A stretch of 64,000 bases of DNA from Pholiota molesta (lineage: Eukaryota; Basidiomycota; Agaricomycetes; Agaricales; Strophariaceae): contig JACGCK010000006.1 in NCBI GenBank assembly GCA_014925825.1, forward strand, positions 372,001 to 436,000. Reading direction: 5' to 3'. Every line of letters starts with the position of its first letter. The first letter of the stretch is position 1. Below the pieces are notes generated by a model. That model saw only the letters and a list, made by a program, of their open reading frames with translations, did not search any database and was not told the origin of the DNA. The translations under genes were made by a program, and so were the position numbers. Below, in pieces: positions 35,601-48,925 of the stretch.

Positions 35601-38600
35601 CCTTCCGGGTACGTATATATTGATATAATGTGTTATTTTTGTGCTGATAATTTCTTATATACAGTCGAGGAAGCTGAAACAGCTAATCAGCGTTTTCGGA
35701 GTCTTGTGGTTTTGCATATCCGGACTACCTTGCTCTCTGACGTTTTTGCCACTGCTGGTCAAGCTCAAGGAAGAGCTGCGATCGGCCTTCTGCAAACTCT
35801 CATGAACAACACTCGCCACAAGTGCTATCGGACCTCGGTACTCTTCATCGTGCAAGTATTTGGGAGAATATTGCCCTGGCCATTGGCCTGTCGTCGAAAG
35901 GTATAGATATTGAACCAAACACTGGCTCTCCACCCTTAGGAGGATCCCCCAACCAAACGACATCGGATCTCCCGGCCGCAGATATCACAACGTCCGCGAA
36001 TGGCCGTGGCATTGCCAATGGTGTTCAATCTCGAGATGGCGTAGTCCCACCTAATGGCCCTAGTTCTGGTCCTGTCAAACAGGATACTCCACGAAATTGG
36101 AATGCCTCTTCCCTCAAGCATCTAACTCAGGGATTACCAAACGCATTGGCGCCATTCTTCCAAGGTAATACAAATCATATGATAGAACGAAATCTTGTCT
36201 AATTCTGTCTTCATTTAGCCATGGTAAAGATGTTCCATGCCCGAAGAAATCCGGACCCTACACAGAAGAAACAAATTGCTGAGTCCTCAAAAATTGTTGC
36301 CAACATCATGTTACAGCACCTTAGTATCAAAGATTTCGGTATGGTTCATTCGTTTTCAATAATTCAATGATCTAAAGTTCTTTTACTCCCAGATGACAAA
36401 GCATCGTTGTATAATTACTACAGCGCCGTGTTTGCTCTCTTCACGCTCCTATTGATTGACGGTATGTTGACTGCTTTTTCTTGCTCTCTTGGCTTAATTC
36501 AACAGTATCGTAGAACGCACATCCACGAATACGCTTCACACTGTGGTTCTTTTTGCATTCTACCAAGCTAGTGGATTCAACGCGATTTTCGACATATGCA
36601 ACAGCTTAATACATAGGATCGATGCACTTGTTAAAATAAAAGAGGAAGATCGAACCCCTGCTCAAAAGAAGGAATTACTTCATGCATACAGTGCCATCAA
36701 AGTAGCCCTTCACCTCATTCACCCGATCGTATCCTCAAAGCCTCTCTTCGAATCTGGCCAAACGCCGTTGATTGTAACACGCGACAAACCGGATACTGAT
36801 CAGGACTATTTCGAACCGCATAATTTCTTAGTCAAATTACGCGCAGCTGCCTTGCCTCTAATACGCAACCTTTGGGAAGCACCCTGGTTGATTCAAGCCC
36901 CGATTTCTGTGAGCCGATCAGTCGTTCGAACTGTGCTTGAAATTGCCAATGCAGAGAACGAGGAAACGAAAGGAGATCCTTTGGCAGAAATCGGAGTACC
37001 TGCCACTGCGCCACACATACCTCGTTCAACTGGACCAGATGAGGCACGTATCAGAATCCTGACGGATATGGGTTTTCCACGCTCAGCGGTCACGGATGCA
37101 CTCATACGGACCCACAACAATGTCAACACTGCTACCGAATTTCTGTTGGCCCAGCCTTTCTTACCGCAAGATCCTGTAGTACCCGAGGTTGCAGCAGTCC
37201 CACCCCCTCCAGTGCAAGAAGCTCTAACTTCGGAAGTGGTGGCAACCGAAGAAACGGTTGAGCTATCGACCTCTGCAGTAGAGTTAGAAGCTCTTCCCTC
37301 CCCTGGAATATCCACTGAAGAAGTCGAGGCAATTCCTTCCACACCTGGAAAAACCACAGAAGAATGGCGAAAAGAATTGGACGAAGCTCGAGAACCTTTG
37401 AAAGCTAGTATTAGTCGACAATCTCTGCTGCTTATTGATGAGCATCTCTCCCTCCTCTTCGATCTTCATATAGCTTTCACCAAACCCAGTAGCCATCAAC
37501 AACGGGCTGTTCGCGATCTGGTTGACGATATCAATACATTCTCCGCCTTTGCATACGATGTACAGGAACAACCTCTCGCAAACAGATGTCGCCTTCTGGC
37601 TTTAGTTCTCTGCGAAAGGCCCGCATCGCTTGATCAGGAATTACGGAACACGTTGATGGATCATTTGCTAGCCCTACTCTTATCGAGCATTGATCCAGAG
37701 CACCCTCCGAAGTGGCTTGCTGCTCATCTGCTTGTTACAGAAGCTCTTTTTACTCTTGCCGATGAACCAAGAGCAATATCTTTACCGAAAGAGGGAGAAC
37801 CCGTCGCTATCGAGCCTATTCCCGTTGGACCCTCCCGCTCTGAAGCCAGATCTATTGTGTTTGATTTTTGCTTAAGGCTGCTTGCAGTTGATGATTTGCC
37901 AGCGGATGAACTGTTATCAGTCCTGCGACTCTTTGTTTTGCTTACGCGAGATAGGGATATGGCCGCTCAATTCGTCAAGTCTGATGGTCTTACATCGCTG
38001 TTCAAACGCATCAGAGCCTCCGCTGTATCCGGCGCTTCATCATATATCGCAGTAATCCTTCGTCACATTGTGGAAGATGCGCCAACAATTCAAAATATCA
38101 TGCAGCAAACGATCAAGAGATACTTCAACCCACCTCGAGCGAGGGTCGTCGACATGAGTACATATGTCCGACACTGCAGTGCCATTGCCTTGCGCGATGT
38201 TGATATTTTCATTGATACAACAAAATCGCTCTGTCAGCTAGAACAGCCCTTCTCTCCTTCTCCGCATGTCAAATTGCAAACGCCCTCGACAGCGCTGGAA
38301 AAGCCAGAAGCCGCACAAGTTGAACCCTCACCAGAGATGCAGGTTGATAGTCATCCGTCGACCATTCCTCAAAAGTCGGCAGAAAGTGTCATTCACCTGC
38401 TTGTTAGTGAACTCATGAACACTGTGAAGGTAGTCAATGAAACTTCCTCTACTGCGACTGCTACCGATGGTTCCGACCCCTCTGCTGCATTTCCAAACGA
38501 AGTTCTCCCCATTACTGAGACGCAGTCTACCGCAAGCAATGATACCCAAGCTGTCCAGCCACCTGTCGACGTCCATGACCAGTACCAGTACCTGTGTTTC

Positions 38601-41600
38601 TTAATGCAATGCTTAACCGAGTTGCTATTCTCATATGATGCCTGCAAAGTCGCATTCCTATCATATTCGACGAAAAAACGCCCGCACCAGTTGCAAGGGA
38701 AGGAAGCAAACAACAAATTCCGCACAATAACCCTTCATTTCCTTCTTTCTGACCTTGTGACCTACGCCACCATCAATCCTGTATCTGATTCGAAGCAACG
38801 CAACAGAGCACTACTTTGCAGTTGGGCCATGAACGTGATTGGCGCTCTATGTGTCGATACATCATCGTCACAAGAAACTAAAGATGTCTCAGCGGACCTC
38901 ACTTTCGTTCGAAAATTTGTGTTGGAAACAATCAGCCGGTCCATCAAAGAATTGTCTTCGAGCTCAGAAAACATTGAAGCGCGATACGGTCGCTTACTTG
39001 CCCTGGCTGATCTTTGCCACCGGCTGCTGACCGTCCGAGTCAATCCAACATCTCGAAAGAATCAAGATGATGTTCCAACGCATCTGGCCAAAATCATGCT
39101 GGAAAAAAACTTCGTGGCCATTTTGACGACATCTCTTTCTGAAGTGGACCTTAACTATCCAAATGTTCGAAATTTGGTGGCTGCAATTCTTCGCCCATTG
39201 GAATATTTGTAAGTCCCTTCTCCAGTCCATTAGTGAATTGAGCCTAACGAATAATAGGACAAAAATTGCTATTAAAATGAGCAAGAGTTCAAGCAAAAGC
39301 AAGGAAGATACAACAAAGGATGGCAGTGTTTCATCTGTTTCAGAAAGCGAGGAGGAAAACATTGAAAGTGAAGCCAGAGAAGAAACACCAGACCTTTACC
39401 GAAACTCTGCTCTTGGAATGTATGCCGGGGTAAGTGGCAGTAACGAATGTAATCATTCTATCGTATCTGATGACGCACACAGGAAATGGACGATGGGCAT
39501 TATTCCGAGGGCGAAGATATGGACGAAGATGAGGATGAGGATGAGGATGTTGAAATGGAATACGGGGAAGAAACAGGCAGCGAAGATACCTCCGCGTCGG
39601 AGTCAGACGGTGAAGAAGACGACCTGGATCATGTTACGCAAGACTCTGAGGAGGGATGGGATGAAGGCGAGGAAGAAGACGAAGAGGATCTCGTAGCAAA
39701 TGAAGATGTAGATGAAGACGATGAGGCTCAGGACGAGGATGACGAAGAACGAGAAGACGATGAAGGGGAGGACGAGGAGGACGAAGAAGGTATGATGTGG
39801 GAGGTGCGTTGTTTTTATTTCCATGATTTCATGTCGCAGATTCTGACGGTCTATCAGGATATGCAAGGAGAAGCAGAAAACTTAGGTTTAGACTTGGAAA
39901 ATATTGATGATGATGAAACAGGTCATGGAGGTAAGTGTATTTTATGTATCTTTGGTTTCCATGTTAATTTCATGTCATAGTACCGATACAAGTAAATCAT
40001 GAAGAAGATGAGCCAGAGATGGCCTCCGACGAAGAAGAATATGTGATCGACAACGCTCATTTCCACAATGATGGTATATTTAGCTTTGGAGAGTCATTCT
40101 TCGACACAGGTTTCCGAGATGGCGGGGGTTTATTCGTACATCGGCGACACCGCGGAAATGGTGAGTGTTTTTGCCTCTATCTTTTTTCAATGTCTTACCA
40201 TGGATATCAGAGCAACAACCCTTCGGACGGTCCAGAAATGCGCCCACTGCGCCGGAGACAACAACCCACCCTCTTCTCCTAGATACATCTTCTGCGAATC
40301 GAAGCAACAGTGTCCCAAGCCGAGGATTTAGGCACGCCCAGCGGATACTAGGAGGACCTCCAAGTCTTTTGCAAACAATCGACGAAATGCTCGGAGAAGG
40401 CTCACTTCAAATGTTGCAACAAATCATCTCTCATGATGGTGGAGGAGGTCAGGAGACTTTCCGAATCGAAGTACCAGCAGGAACTATTCTTCATCATGGC
40501 CGTCGTTTGTTAGGGCATTCTGGTCGCCTTGAAAGAACCCCGCGACCCCAGAGTAATAAAAACGGACGCGAATTTGATCCATTACTCACCCTGCAAAGAT
40601 GGGCGGAAGAAATGAAAATTCTTCATGGAGATTTCGTCGCGGAACGAGTAGCCAAACTCGTGAACCATGTTACCTTGGCAATGCTCCCTGCCGCCATAGA
40701 TAACATGAAAAAAGCCAAATTGCAGGAAGAAGAAGAGGCTAATCGCAAGGCACAAGAGGTCGCTAAAGCTGAGGAAGAAGAAGCAGCCAAATCACGACAA
40801 GAACCTTCCAGCACCGTAGAGCCCCCTCCAACATTGCAAACGACAGAGAATCAGGACACCCCCGTTCCTGCTGATACACCGCTAGTAGACGCTCAACCGA
40901 GGTTAGAAGAACTGCAACAAGATATGCCTATGGGAGATATCACGCCAACCGACCCAGACGCAGAAATGGTCGATGCATCAGAAATCTCAGCGTCTTCACC
41001 ACAACAAGCGGAAGAGTCCCTGACTGCTGCGGCGGGCGAAGTCCCAGCTGAATCTTCATCTGGTGCAAGTCCCCCGGAACGCGTCACTGTGATGATTCAC
41101 GGAAGTGCTGTCGATATCACGGACACCGGCATTGATCCCACCTTCTTAGAAGCTCTTCCAGATGACATGCGTGAAGAAGTCTTGAACCAACATGTTCGCG
41201 ATCAACAAGCTGCAAGGATAGAGCGGCCCCCGGACTCCCAAATCAGCTCCGAATTTTTGGATGCATTACCCCCAGAAATTCGCGCAGAAATCATCCAGCA
41301 AGAAGCTATGGAACGGCGTCGCAGAAATGATGACGCGACGAGAGGACCTCCCAGGGAAGCTGCAGAGATTGATCCAGCAAGCTTTATTGCTAGCCTAGAT
41401 CCAACTCTTCGCCAAGCTGTTCTCTTGGACCAGGATGATGGCTTCATACAATCGCTTCCTTCTCATATGATGGCAGAAGCTGGTGCATATCGCGACGAAC
41501 TTCATGCTGGCCGTCATCGCCATTCTGCACGCAATGTACCCCCAGCAGCACAACCTCGCAAGTATACACCTCAACACGACGCGATCTCTTTACTAGATCG

Positions 41601-44557
41601 GGCGGGCGTTGCGGTTCTGGTTCGCCTATTATTCTTCCCACAAGTCTTGAAAAAGACGTTGCTCTTCAAAGTTCTCGTCAACCTATGCGAGAATACGAAG
41701 ACTAGAACGGAACTCTTCAACATTCTTTTAAGCATCTTACAAGACGGAACTGCCGACCTCGCAGCGGTGGATAAGAGCTTCTCCCAGATGACGGTTCGCA
41801 ATCGCGATGCCAAACCTCAAACACCCAAGGCTCAAAGTAAACAGAAAAATGCCAATGAATATCTCGCTTCTCTCGCCCTGCCTACATATCAAATGGAGAA
41901 TGTTCCTGATCTCATTGCCCAACGATGTCTGGAAGCCCTAACCTACATTGTCACGACCAACGAACTATCATCCCTGTTCTTCTTGACAGAACATGATCTC
42001 CCAATCGGATTGCGGAAGACAACAACGAAAAAAGGAAAGGGAAAGGAAAAACAATCTCCACAGACACATTATCCACTTGTTCTCCTTCTCAATCTCCTTG
42101 ATCGGCAGAGCCTTCTGAGAACACCCGCTATTCTTGAATCCGTTGTTGGTTTACTGGCGACTGTCACGCGCCCTCTGACAAGCTTGAAAGACCAGACGAG
42201 TCCTCCAGAACCAGGAACTTCTGCAAATCTCCAGTCGCCTGTGATACAAGACAATGCATCCATCGCTGTCAATGCTCCCACGGCAACATCCACGGTGCCG
42301 ACCGAAATTATTCCAGCCGAAGGCGTTGAAACAAATACTCGACCTACAGGTAAATACCTTTGACTAAATCAATGCTCCATCTATTAATCCTACGCAGGTG
42401 AGCAGGCAGATACTGCAACTACAGCAACAACTATTCCATCCGAGACAAAAGACTCAAGAAAACCATCTGGAGAGGCTGTCGAGGAAAAGGTTCTATTGCC
42501 TCACCCGCCACAAATTCCTAATCCAACGCTCCGTCTTATTGTCAACATTCTGACAATCGGAGAATGCTCCGGCCGGACATTCCAACAAAGTCTGGCATTG
42601 ATACAACATTTGTCCAATATACCTGATGCCCGTGATGTCATAGCCCATGAACTCAAAGCAAAGGCACAAGAATTTGGGCAGATCTTGTACACAGACTTGG
42701 ACGAGCTAGCCGTCGCTCTACAAGAAAAATCTCAAAGCAACATTATGATTAGCTCTGTAGCAGCGAAATTCTCTCCTGCATCCTCAACGCAAGCCAAATT
42801 ATTGCGAGTTTTGAAGACGATTGACTACATGTACACTCCAAAGGCGGCCACTGGGGCATCCACCACAGCCACGAATGATGACATAGAAAAAGTTCAGATT
42901 ATATATGAATCTTTCCGATTTACTCCTCTCTGGCGAAGGCTGGGGGATTGCCTTTCTATCATTGGCGAAGACGCCGAGACACAGATCGCCACTGTCTTGC
43001 TTCCGTTGATTGAATCCTTAATGGTGGTTTGCAAATTTGTCGGCTCAAAAACATCGACACTCCTTCCCCGTGTCCTTCGAGCATCTACATCTCCCCGATC
43101 ACCAACAACTCCTCGAGAATCGATGGAAGAACTCTTTATATCTTTCACGGACGCTCATCGCAAAATACTCAATTTGATGGTTCGCAATAACCCATCCTTG
43201 ATGAGCGGGTCGTTCTCTTTATTGGTGAACAACTCTCGCGTTCTTGATTTCGATAACAAGAGAAACTACTTCAATCAGCAATTGCATCGGAAACCGCATA
43301 TGCGTGAACACTATGGAACATTGCAATTGAATGTTCGGCGAGCTCGGGTGTTTGAGGATAGCTTCCTTTATCTCCAACGGAAAACAGGAGAGCAAATCAA
43401 ACACGGGAAGCTTAGTGTCCGATTCTACGACGAAGAGGGCGTTGATGCTGGTGGGCTAACACGCGAATGGTTCCAAATTCTCGCACGGCAAATGTTCAAT
43501 CCAAACAACGCGCTCTTTCAACCTTGCGCAGCCGATAAATTGACCTATCAGCCCAACAAGAATTCCTGGGTGAATCCAGAACACTTGTCATTCTTCAAAT
43601 TCGTGGGTCGCGTCATTGGAAAGGCCATCTATGACGGACGTCTGCTGGATGCATATTTCGCTCGGAGTCTGTATCGTCAACTTCTCGGCAAACCCGTAGA
43701 CTACAAGGACGTGGAATGGGTCGATCCAGAGTATTATAACTCGTTGTGTTGGATTTTGGAGAATGATCCGACTGCTCTAGATCTCACTTTCAGTGTGGAA
43801 GCAGACGAGGTCGGTGATAATATTGTTCAAAATCCTATCATCTACTAATCCGTTTACTCTCAGTTTGGTGTCAATCGTATTGTGCCTCTAAAGCAAGGTG
43901 GAGAGTCGGTTGCTGTTACGCAAGAGAACAAGCGAGAGTTCGTTCAACTGTCGGCGCAATATCGACTTTATTCTTCCATCAAAGATCAGATCGAAAATCT
44001 GTCCCGTGGATTCTATGAAATCATCCCTAAGGATCTGATCACTATCGTACGTCACAAACTTTGTGTTATCAACGTCTTATGCTAAATGCTGTCCACATTA
44101 GTTCAATGAGCAAGAACTTGAGCTTCTCATTTCTGGAACTCCTGACATCGATGTTGATGAATGGCGCGCAGCTACAGAATACAACGGATATACAAGCTCA
44201 GATCCTAATATCGTCTGGTGGTGGCGAGCCCTCAAATCCTTTAATCGGGAAGAACGAGCCAAGGTTCTTAGTTTTGCGACCGGTACATCCAGAGTACCCC
44301 TTTCAGGTTTCCTGGACCTCCAAGGTGTACAAGGAGTACAGAAATTCTCGATTCATAGGGCCTATGGTGAACCTGATCGACTTCCTCAAGCCCATACATG
44401 TAAGTCCTTCCGTCTTTTGGTATATAACAGACTAGCTGACATAGATTCATAAGGTTTCAACCAAATTGATCTCCCGCCTTACACTTCTTATGAGATGTTG
44501 CGCCAACAACTCCTATTGGCAATCCATGAAGGCGGTGAAGGATTTGCTTTCAGCTAA
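32629..44557 (+). CDS. TOM1: Giant HECT E3 ubiquitin ligase, TOM1/HUWE1 family
   Basis: About 12 kb with roughly 20 short introns. N-terminal helical repeats (DUF908/DUF913) begin with [20 protein letters not shown] and [15 protein letters not shown] domain reads [20 protein letters not shown] near 37050-37150. An acidic tract ([19 protein letters not shown]) sits at 39480-39790. UBM-type repeats are [16 protein letters not shown] and [16 protein letters not shown] near 41130-41310. The HECT domain starts at [20 protein letters not shown] and includes [14 protein letters not shown] and [20 protein letters not shown]. The catalytic loop is HTCFNQIDLP and the end is EGGEGFAFS. The Cys codon is split by an intron at 44400-44453. 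A frame change near 33400 is explained by intron 33405-33460. Substrates in yeast and human include excess ribosomal proteins and histones. Confidence 0.94.
44400..44453 (+). other. Intron splitting the HECT catalytic cysteine codon
   Basis: 54-nt intron, GTAAGT..CATAAG. The exon before ends CATACAT and the exon after starts GTTTCAAC, so T+GT forms the TGT for the active-site cysteine in HTCFNQ. The join matches the conserved HECT loop, which is the main support. Confidence 0.88.
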
Positions 44558-44823
44558 AATGCTCACGTTGATATCTATATGCATGATCCAAGCGGACGAA
44601 CGAGTAGCAAACATCGGTTTTTTTTAGTTCAATGTACAATAGCATACACAAGAATTCATATCACGCACATTTTGATGCTTAGAGCGAAATCAACCGGTTA
44701 TTCGTGAACCGGTCATGATCAGGGGGTGATTTCTCCAAAGCAGCCATCTGGACCCCACTCTTCAGTCCTTACTCCTCTCCTGTCCTACTTACCCATTCAT
44801 TAAGCTTTAACTTTCACTTGACT

Positions 44824-46290
44824 ATGCGGGCTTTTGTTATCAAGGAACTGAATCATCCTTCTAAGATTTCGCTCGCGACTGATGTCCCGGAACCAAAAGC
44901 TGGACGCGATGAAGTGCTGGTCGACGTATACAGCGCTGGTCTCAACTTCTTTGACGTAGGATACACCTTCCTTGACCTGTTTTGCGACATATGACATCCC
45001 TTTTAGATATTGCAAGCTCAAGGAAAATACCAGAACAAGCCACCCCTCCCCTTCATTCTTGGTACAGAGTTCGCCGGCAGGATTTCGCATGATTCTCCCA
45101 TCCCCAAAGGCTCCAATCTGAAGCGGGGACAAAGAGTATTCGGTGCACAGTTAGGCTCCTTCTCCGACAAAATTGCTGTCCACTATGAACGTGTTATACC
45201 CTTACCGGACAACATATCTTTTGATCAAGGCGCAGGTCAGTAGTTTGGTCGTTACAACGAGAATTCTGATTTCTATTTACAATGAATAACACAGGCTTAT
45301 ACATCACTTGGCCCACAAGCTATGAAGCTCTTGTTGGTCGAGCAGAGCTGAAGGCAGGTATGATTATTTCACTTATTAGTTTCATTCTTCAGGGAAGAAC
45401 TCATTTGCACATGTTGGAATCTAGGCGAGTGGGTTCTGGTAACTGCTGCCGCTGGAGGCGTAGGGATAGCTGCTGTGCAAATTGCCAAAGGTCAGTGCTT
45501 CAAATCTTGGCATTACCGTTAATAACGTATTTACAACTTGCAATAGCTCTTGGAGCCAAAGTAATTGCAGCAGCTGGTTCTCCCGAGAAGATTGAGATCG
45601 CAAAGCAATACGGCGGAGCCGACCATGGAGTTAATTACTCAAAATCTGGCTGGCAAAAAGAAGTCCTTGCCTTGACCAATGGCAAAGGAGTGGACGTCAT
45701 TTACGACCCTGTCGGATTGATTAATGGTTCTTGAATTCGTTTGCAGCAGATTGTTCAGTATTGACTTGCTCGGGCAGATTCACTTAAGTGCATTGCATGG
45801 AAGGGACGTGCTCTCGTCATTGGATTTGCTGCTGGAACCATTGAGAAGGTCAGCCTCACAAATTTGACTTTCTATTTTTAAGGGAAATCTCTAAATTTAT
45901 AACCGTAGGTTCCCATGAATCTCGTTCTCTTGAAGAATGTGTCATTGGTTGGGTTGCACTGGGGTGCCTACACGCGTATGGCTCCCCTTTTCTTTAACTC
46001 TAAAGCCAGCTTTCCTCATATAAATATTTAGAAAAAGAACCCAACCGTGTTGCGGTTGTCTGGAAGGATATTCTTTCGTGAGATCTCGTTCTGTATCATT
46101 GAAGGAGAAACACTGACCGCCCTTCCTTTAGATTGTTCGCAACAGGGAGAGTGAAGCTGTAACTTACACAGAAATTTATAACTTTGAGCAATTGGCTGAT
46201 GGTCTGGGTGCCCTTGAGAAGAGGCAGACATGGGGAAAGGCAGTCGTCAGGGTGAAAGAAGAAACAACAGGGGAACGAGCAAAGCTTTGA
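44824..46290 (+). pseudogene. Zinc-independent quinone oxidoreductase (MDR family), last exon frameshifted
   Basis: NADPH-dependent quinone/enone reductase of the medium-chain dehydrogenase family. Blocks: MRAFVIKELNHPSKISLATD, VDVYSAGLNFFDILQAQGKY, PFILGTEFAGRI, the nucleotide-binding loop VTAAAGGVGIAAVQIAKALG, VIYDPVGLINDSLKCIAWKG and VPMNLVLLKNVSLVGLHWG. All eight or so joins stay in frame until the final exon. There LFATGRVK (46133-46156) is followed by stop TAA at 46160-46162. The expected continuation VTYTEIYNFEQLADGLGALE runs in another frame to a stop at 46288-46290. One missing base near 46156-46158 explains this. A downstream acceptor (CAACAG, ends 46145) would put the remainder back in frame, minus about seven residues. 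So the gene may still work, be a pseudogene, or carry a sequence error. Confidence 0.8.
46132..46145 (+). promoter_or_regulatory. Competing 3' splice sites before the last exon of the oxidoreductase gene
   Basis: Two acceptors lie 14 nt apart after the donor at 46078. CCTTTAG ends at 46131 and gives the conserved LFATGRVK but then a stop. CAACAG ends at 46145 and gives an in-frame tail. Which is used is unknown; this is a reading from sequence only. Confidence 0.5.
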
Positions 46291-46744
46291 TACCATTGGG
46301 TCAATACTTTCGTTGGATCATGCATTCCGTGTTACTTATACGCTTAATGACCTTTGTAGCGCTTTCAATAACGCGCTCATCATGAAGAGTAGAGGATCAT
46401 ATTATGACGCCACGAACAGGATTGGTTGCTACCTTGCTACTTAATAAGACTCAAGGACTCGACTGTTTGATTAATGTCATTTGCACATGTAATTCGGATG
46501 TAATCCTGTACCAATATGCTGCATGCTTTATCACCCAACTGCGCTATTTGACAGAGCCTTGATGCTGCAATAATAATGTGCAATTACGCTGCTTGTAGCT
46601 AAGCGGAGCAGAGTCTTGATCAATCAGATTAATGTAGAATGTTCTCAAAGCTTGATATTTGCGAAATGCAGATTACTTAGATTTTATGATACAAGAAAGA
46701 GGTGCAGGAAACCAACTACCAAGAATAAAATACGTAAGATATAT
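46291..46744. other. Convergent 3' intergenic
   Basis: 454 bp between two stops on opposite strands. AT-rich with no gene recognised; holds 3' UTRs. Confidence 0.45.
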
Positions 46745-48707
46745 TTACTCTCCAATCCTCCGTAAAGATGATTCATATTCTTTGGATGCCATTTCATCTT
46801 TGGTGTTAAGCTCCTCGTCCTCCTTCAATTCTTTCTCTAGCTCCTCCAAGTCGATTTGGTCGGACAGGATATCATCCCCTGCAAATAATGCACAATAATT
46901 GGGCAGCGAACACCATACCACTGACTCGGGCAGCGTGAACTGAGATGTTCGGTCAAGTTGGTCTTGGGATAGGTCGTGAATCAGCTCCTCGCGGTCCCCC
47001 TTGTCCGTGTTATCGATATCTGTGTGGAATGAAGAGACCGAGGGTGATGCCTCCTTCTCTTGATCCCCCAGCAAGATGGCAAAATATTTCTCCTTGTTGA
47101 GATGACCCAAGCCCATGGAGTATAAACATTCTGCTACATTTTCGAAAGTAATCTGAGATCGTGTCAGGAATATCAATGATAAGCCAGAACTTCGAAAAAT
47201 CTTTCACCTCATCTCTTTCATATTTCCATATTTTCATTGTCCTTTTCAGGCGAACTTCTTGTTCCTTTGTTATCACAGCGCGACGTATAACTTCGGAGAC
47301 AAACTCTTTGGTGATATCCGCAAAAAGCTCAATAGTGTGGGCAGAAATAGAAACAGCGTCCAATGACCCCGTAAGATCATTCATAGAGCTATGCAACCTA
47401 TTCGTCGATAAGCAAAAAATGTAGCAGAAAAAAAACAATTGACGTTCTTACCGCATCAATCGTGTAAGGGAGGACAGATGGAAGAAATCAATGCCCGTAC
47501 TTGACAGCAGTTTGGCATCTACTCCATTCTCCTGAAAGAGTTTTTTGACGCGGTAAGGTCGTGTTAAGCCACCTTGGGAGTGTTTTTCATACATGGATTC
47601 AAGGTCTTCTTCATGCGAATCTGTCGGTTCGACTGAAATTGGTTGCGATTGCGAATTGGCTATTTCAGGGTCCACCGAGCGTGTTCTAGAGCCGGATTCG
47701 CTTCCAAGTCTGGGTTTGGTGTTATAACTTTTCGGTCGGGGTTTTGATGGCTTTCTGGCTTTCTTTGGTCGACCTGGCCGCAACTTGATGGAAGCCGGAA
47801 CAACAGCCTTTCCAGCCTGCTCGGCGCGTTTCCGACGCATGTAAAGCCGTTTTTTGAGGAGACGCTGGAGCTTCTTATCAGCCACAGAACAATTTTCACC
47901 GTCCAGCACATTATTTAAATTTGCCTCCGTCATTGGAGGAGATGAAGTATTTGCAAGTGGTGCTATGCCTTTTTGGAAAGGAAAGTGAGAAGTTTAGCTA
48001 TCTACAATGTCAATAAAAAGTGTATGCTCACACTGCACGTCGCTGAGACGGTCAATTAGAGTAGACTGCTCAGCAAAGTCCGGGTTTTCCTCGGCTACAG
48101 AGGTTTGTGCGCCTGGATCCAACTCGAAAGGTTTGGACGCTGCTTCACGGATAATGCCTTCCTGGGTCATCAAACAGATCGAGTCTAAGTGATTAAAATA
48201 TGCACTTGTGGGCGATGGGGACGTTGCGATATCAGATTTAATAGGAGGACAAATGCAGCTTGGCTGAGGATAAATGCCATCCTTGCTAGCACTCCAGGAA
48301 CACGACTCAAGACCAATCACAGACTCTGCCAGCATATCTTCCTGAGCAATCCAGTCATCCGATAGCTCCATGGCAGGCTCTGTCATGTATCCGCCAGTCG
48401 TTTCGTCGGGTTCCCGCGATGCAACGGTTTGAAGGCAATCCAAATATACGCAGACATCTAGTGTGTTCTTCGTCTTGATGTGCGCAGCAATAAGATCTGG
48501 ACGAAGTCGAGAGTAGATGGTCAAGCCATGAAAGAAAAGGTCCTTCTCCTCCGAAGTCCAGTATGAAACAGGAGGCAAATATGAGGCAAGAAGGGGTTGG
48601 CCGACATCTAGTTGACCCTGTAGGTGCCTGCGCACAGATTCCTGGTGTTCACGAAAACTGACGGCGTAGCTTGAGACCAGATCTGTAGAGTGTCCTATGT
48701 TGTTCAT
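46745..48707 (-). CDS. SANT/AT-hook/histone-fold protein, probable Rrn5-like Pol I upstream activation factor
   Basis: N-terminal SANT-like motif SYWTSEEKDLFFHGLTIYSR, then RPDLIAAHIKTKNTLDVCVY, close to the Rrn5 Myb-like helix set. An acidic middle follows, then a basic AT-hook-like patch (IKLRPGRPKKARKPSKPRPK). C-terminal to that, SISAHTIELFADITKEFVSE, VIRRAVITKEQE and ITFENVAECLYSMGL form a histone-fold-like helix-loop-helix. The tail is acidic (DLEELEKELKEDEELNTKDE). Rrn5 is a UAF subunit that, with histones H3/H4, activates rDNA transcription by Pol I. The start is uncertain: MNNIGHSTDL (48707) is preferred over a longer frame starting MPLLLL (48761), whose upstream part looks like an intron end. 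Three introns. Family assignment is an inference from the motif order. Confidence 0.65.
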
Positions 48708-48925
48708 GAACTTGGCATAACTGGTAAGTAGTCGGAGTACTACTAGTAATAATAGTGGCATTCGGAAAATAGAACGATTACATAATAGACGATTGAAAAA
48801 AGGAAGCGAGTACTTTGGAGAAATTGACCAATACATGTAAAAAAGTATCCTGAGGAAAATGCAGGTTTCCAGTGTACCTTTAATAATAATCGCATTCACA
48901 ATAAATGTCCGTATCTGAGCCTCGG

